Below are positions 7,052 to 9,162 of a stretch of 9,162 bases of DNA, piece by piece. The number at the start of each line of letters is the position of its first letter. The first letter of the stretch is position 1. The notes under the pieces are model-generated. The model made no database searches. It saw nothing but the letters and a program-made list of their open reading frames with translations, and was not told the origin of the DNA. The stretch is taken from NCBI GenBank assembly GCA_016195765.1, contig JACPYZ010000090.1:1-9162 (forward strand). The letters run 5' to 3'. The position numbers and the translations under genes are program-made. The DNA is from Candidatus Curtissbacteria bacterium. GTDB lineage: Bacteria; Patescibacteriota; Microgenomatia; Curtissbacterales; GWA2-41-24.

Positions 7052-8799
7052 TTCTGTACGTGAAAGTCCTACAAAAACAAACACTTTTAGTCTTTTTGTT
7101 GCTACTTATTTTATCAGTTCCAGCCTTAAAAAGCTTAACGATCCCAGGCTTATACACAAGCCACGATGGAGAAACACATACAGCAAGAATTGCCCAATAT
7201 TATCAAGCCCTAACAGATGGCCAATTTCCACCAAGATTTGCAGGCACTTTTTATAGTGGCTTAGGTTCGCCTATATTTGTTTACATCTACCCAATCCCTT
7301 ACGCCATAAGCAGTGTTTGGCATTTTTTAGGAGCAAACTTTAGTGATTCTTTCAAGATAACTATGGCCCTATCATTTATTTTCTCGGGTTTATTCACATA
7401 TTTGTGGTTAAAAGAACTTCTAAAAAGCCCAAGGGGCGCTTTAGCGGGAGCGATATTTTATATATTTGTTCCATATCGTTTTTCTTTAATTTATGTCAGG
7501 GCCTCTATTTCAGAAATGGTTGCTTATGTTTTTGTTCCACTGGCCTTATATCTGTTTACAAAACTTATAGACTCTGAAAATCCCAAATATATTTCTCTTG
7601 CTGCAATCTCGATAGGATTAATCCTGCTTTCTCAAAACCTAGTGGCCCTTCTTTGTTTACCCGTAATATGTACTTACGTTCTTTTAATTTCATTTCGTAA
7701 CAATTTATTGAAAAACTTATTTTATTCTAGCGTTGCCATCGCTTGGGGTGTAGCGCTCAGTAGCATTACATATCTACCAGTTTTTTTTGAAAGAAAATTT
7801 GTAAGGTTAGATGGTGTTTTAAATAACGCTTACGTTAGTCATTTTGTATCCCTAGATCAGCTGATTCATTCTCCTTGGGGTTACGGCTTTGACATGCCAG
7901 GGTCCTTAAATGACCAAATGTCTTTTCAAATTGGCCTTATCCAAATTGTTGTTCTTTTGATATCGATTGTACTGCTTGGTTTGAGTTTACTTAAATTTAA
8001 GTTTTTAAATAGACTTATTAATACCCTTGGGAAAAGGGAATTCCTATTCACATTGTTTTTCCTCTTTGTTTTCTTTGGATCTGTCTTGTTGATGCTCGAT
8101 ATACCTCTAACTTACAAAATCTGGGACAAATTTAGACAGCTAGCAATAATAGATCTTCCGTGGCGATTTCTAGGTTTAACATCGCTTTCTGCAGCATTTT
8201 TAGCAGCAATTGTCGTAAAAAGCATTAAACAAGGAATGTTTCTTATCATTCTTATTGCATTGGTAATTATTGCAAACAGAAACCATGCTCGAATTAATCA
8301 ACAAAGATTGTTAACAGATGATTTTTTCTTGAATTATACAGATACTGCAACACAATATAGTGAGTTTGCGCCAAAATGGCGGCAGACAACTAGAGTACCA
8401 ATATATTTTGATTCGAAGGACAAGGCTGAATATTATCAAGGTGAGGGAAGTTTTAGCGTTACAAAAGCAAACTCTAAATTTGTGTCTTTGAATGCAGACG
8501 TAAAGTCAGAAAAGGCATTTATTATCATTCATAAATTTTATTTCCCTGGGGTGCAGATAACCTTAGATGGTAATAAGTTAGCAGCAAATAAAGAATATGA
8601 AATAACGGATCCCCAGAACGTACTATTGGATTCTGAAAAAGACTTATCTGGATTGCCTAAGATTCCTATAACAAAAGGTTTCCATCAAATAACTATGGAG
8701 TACAAAGAAACATATTTACGTCTCTTCGCTAATTTGGTGACGGCATTTTCGTTAGTCTTAGCTGTCTCTTTTAGTCTTTTTTATGCTAAAAGACATTAA
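7042..8799 (+). CDS. Polytopic membrane protein with 6-pyruvoyl-tetrahydropterin synthase-related domain
   Basis: A 585-residue membrane protein. The first helix (about 14-32) is followed by an extracytoplasmic loop with 'TSHDGETHTARI' (39-50), then 'FPPRF' and 'YSGLGSPIFVYIYPIPYAIS'. This order (HDxxxH, PxR, GxGxPxFxxYxP) is the signature of the PTPS-related membrane family. The family is named for a domain similarity, is built like GT-C glycosyltransferases and is not a pterin enzyme. About ten further hydrophobic segments run to residue 415. A soluble stretch of roughly 140 residues then contains 'FYFPGVQITLDG', which parallels the 'YYPGWKAFVD' motif of the YfhO-like protein, and a final helix ends A-K-R-H. 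A role in surface-glycan assembly is inferred. Start alternatives are ATG 7042 or GTG 7060 (V7); neither has a Shine-Dalgarno. It overlaps the next gene by 17 nt. Confidence 0.83.
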   Translation: MLEFLYVKVLQKQTLLVFLLLLILSVPALKSLTIPGLYTSHDGETHTARIAQYYQALTDGQFPPRFAGTFYSGLGSPIFVYIYPIPYAISSVWHFLGANFSDSFKITMALSFIFSGLFTYLWLKELLKSPRGALAGAIFYIFVPYRFSLIYVRASISEMVAYVFVPLALYLFTKLIDSENPKYISLAAISIGLILLSQNLVALLCLPVICTYVLLISFRNNLLKNLFYSSVAIAWGVALSSITYLPVFFERKFVRLDGVLNNAYVSHFVSLDQLIHSPWGYGFDMPGSLNDQMSFQIGLIQIVVLLISIVLLGLSLLKFKFLNRLINTLGKREFLFTLFFLFVFFGSVLLMLDIPLTYKIWDKFRQLAIIDLPWRFLGLTSLSAAFLAAIVVKSIKQGMFLIILIALVIIANRNHARINQQRLLTDDFFLNYTDTATQYSEFAPKWRQTTRVPIYFDSKDKAEYYQGEGSFSVTKANSKFVSLNADVKSEKAFIIIHKFYFPGVQITLDGNKLAANKEYEITDPQNVLLDSEKDLSGLPKIPITKGFHQITMEYKETYLRLFANLVTAFSLVLAVSFSLFYAKRH

Positions 8800-9162
8800 A
8801 ATCTACTTATTAATAGTTGTATTGTTGGGGGCGGTTCTTCGTTTTTATCAACTGGGCTCAAATCCACCAGGCCTAAATTGGGATGAAGCTGCAATAGGTT
8901 ACAACGCATTCAGCATTCTGCATACTGGTAGAGATGAGTATGGGAAGCTTTTACCCTTAGCTTTCAGATCATTTGATGATTATAAACCACCTCTATATAT
9001 CTACCTGACTGTTCCTTCAGTTTTTGCATTTGGTCTAACCAATTTAGCCGTCCGTTTTCCATCAGTTCTCTTCGGGGTGTTAACTGTACCATTTACCTAT
9101 CTTTTAGTAAGCACGATGCTCAAAAATAAAAAAATCGCTCTATTGTCATCACTATTTCTTGC
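8783..9162 (+). CDS. GT39/ArnT-PMT-type glycosyltransferase, 5' part (3' end outside window)
   Basis: The ATG at 8783 opens a frame without stops to the right edge (126 full codons). It begins M-L-K-D-I-K, followed by a membrane helix (about 7-22). Then comes 'LNWDEAAIGYNA' (31-42), with the D34-E35 pair typical of the first extracytoplasmic loop of GT-C enzymes, and 'DDYKPPLYIYL' (65-75), the K-P-P-L-Y signature of PMT/ArnT-like proteins. 'LAVRFPSVLFGVLTVPFTYLL' follows as the next membrane region. Such enzymes take a sugar from a polyprenyl phosphate and transfer it to protein or lipid outside the membrane; the acceptor cannot be told here. It overlaps the preceding PTPS-related gene by 17 nt and has no Shine-Dalgarno, so co-transcription and coupled translation are likely. 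The upstream soluble GT2 (2720-3514) could supply its lipid-linked donor (inference). Confidence 0.88.
   Translation, partial: MLKDIKIYLLIVVLLGAVLRFYQLGSNPPGLNWDEAAIGYNAFSILHTGRDEYGKLLPLAFRSFDDYKPPLYIYLTVPSVFAFGLTNLAVRFPSVLFGVLTVPFTYLLVSTMLKNKKIALLSSLFL

Noticed and set aside
7029..7256. 75-codon plus-strand frame overlapping the start of the PTPS-related gene
   Set aside because: The alternative frame carries none of the family motifs, while the frame from 7042 has an intact signature and membrane helices.
7042..8799. Pterin biosynthesis role from the '6-pyruvoyl-tetrahydropterin synthase-related' name
   Set aside because: The protein is a polytopic membrane protein with GT-C-like loop motifs and has no pterin synthase zinc site; the name is historical.
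2..9162. Alternative genetic code (UGA read as Gly, as in Gracilibacteria/Absconditabacteria)
   Set aside because: All genes read through full conserved domains with the standard bacterial code; no gene is broken at a TGA, and Gly positions of motifs use GGN codons.
1..9162. tRNA, rRNA, CRISPR array, insertion sequence or attachment site
   Set aside because: Nearly all bases are coding, the two gaps are 86 and 3 bp, and I saw no spaced repeats, terminal inverted repeats or cloverleaf-like segments.

Overview
The window is AT-rich, tightly packed DNA from an uncultured-type prokaryote. It holds eight protein genes, two of them cut by the window edges. There are no RNA genes, insertion sequences or CRISPR arrays, and no stretch above 300 bases without a gene; the longest non-coding gap is 86 bp. 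The gene mix best fits a Candidate Phyla Radiation (Patescibacteria, Microgenomates-like) bacterium: large polytopic membrane proteins of the YfhO and PTPS-related kinds, GT2 and GT39 glycosyltransferases, a secreted glycosidase-like protein, and hardly any Shine-Dalgarno sequence. An archaeon (for example DPANN) remains possible. The coenzyme A enzyme here is of archaeal type, and TTTAAA boxes lie about 27 nt upstream of three ATG starts. Taxonomy is an inference.

Layout. Bases 2-3514 (+) hold a three-gene run with overlapping ends: the 3' part of a YfhO-like membrane protein and two GT2 glycosyltransferases. Bases 3489-4490 (-) encode a fusion of archaeal/eukaryotic-type phosphopantetheine adenylyltransferase with a DUF359 GTP-dependent dephospho-CoA kinase domain. 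This one protein would catalyse the last two steps of CoA synthesis. Across an 86-bp divergent gap, 4577-5638 (+) encodes a CAD-like dihydroorotase of pyrimidine synthesis. Bases 5635-7038 (-) encode a secreted TIM-barrel glycoside-hydrolase-like protein with a C-terminal beta-sandwich. Starting 3 bp from it and divergent, 7042-8799 (+) encodes a PTPS-related polytopic membrane protein, which overlaps the 5' end of a GT39-type glycosyltransferase running off the right edge.

Six of the eight genes point to assembly, export or trimming of cell-surface glycans. Two housekeeping genes (CoA and pyrimidine synthesis) sit back to back between the two glycan blocks. Neighbours overlap both head-to-tail (25, 20 and 17 nt) and tail-to-tail (26 and 4 nt). 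All seven visible stop codons are TAA. The most notable item is the CoA-pathway fusion; the next are the start and promoter architecture and the CAD-like dihydroorotase with an unusual active-site neighbour.
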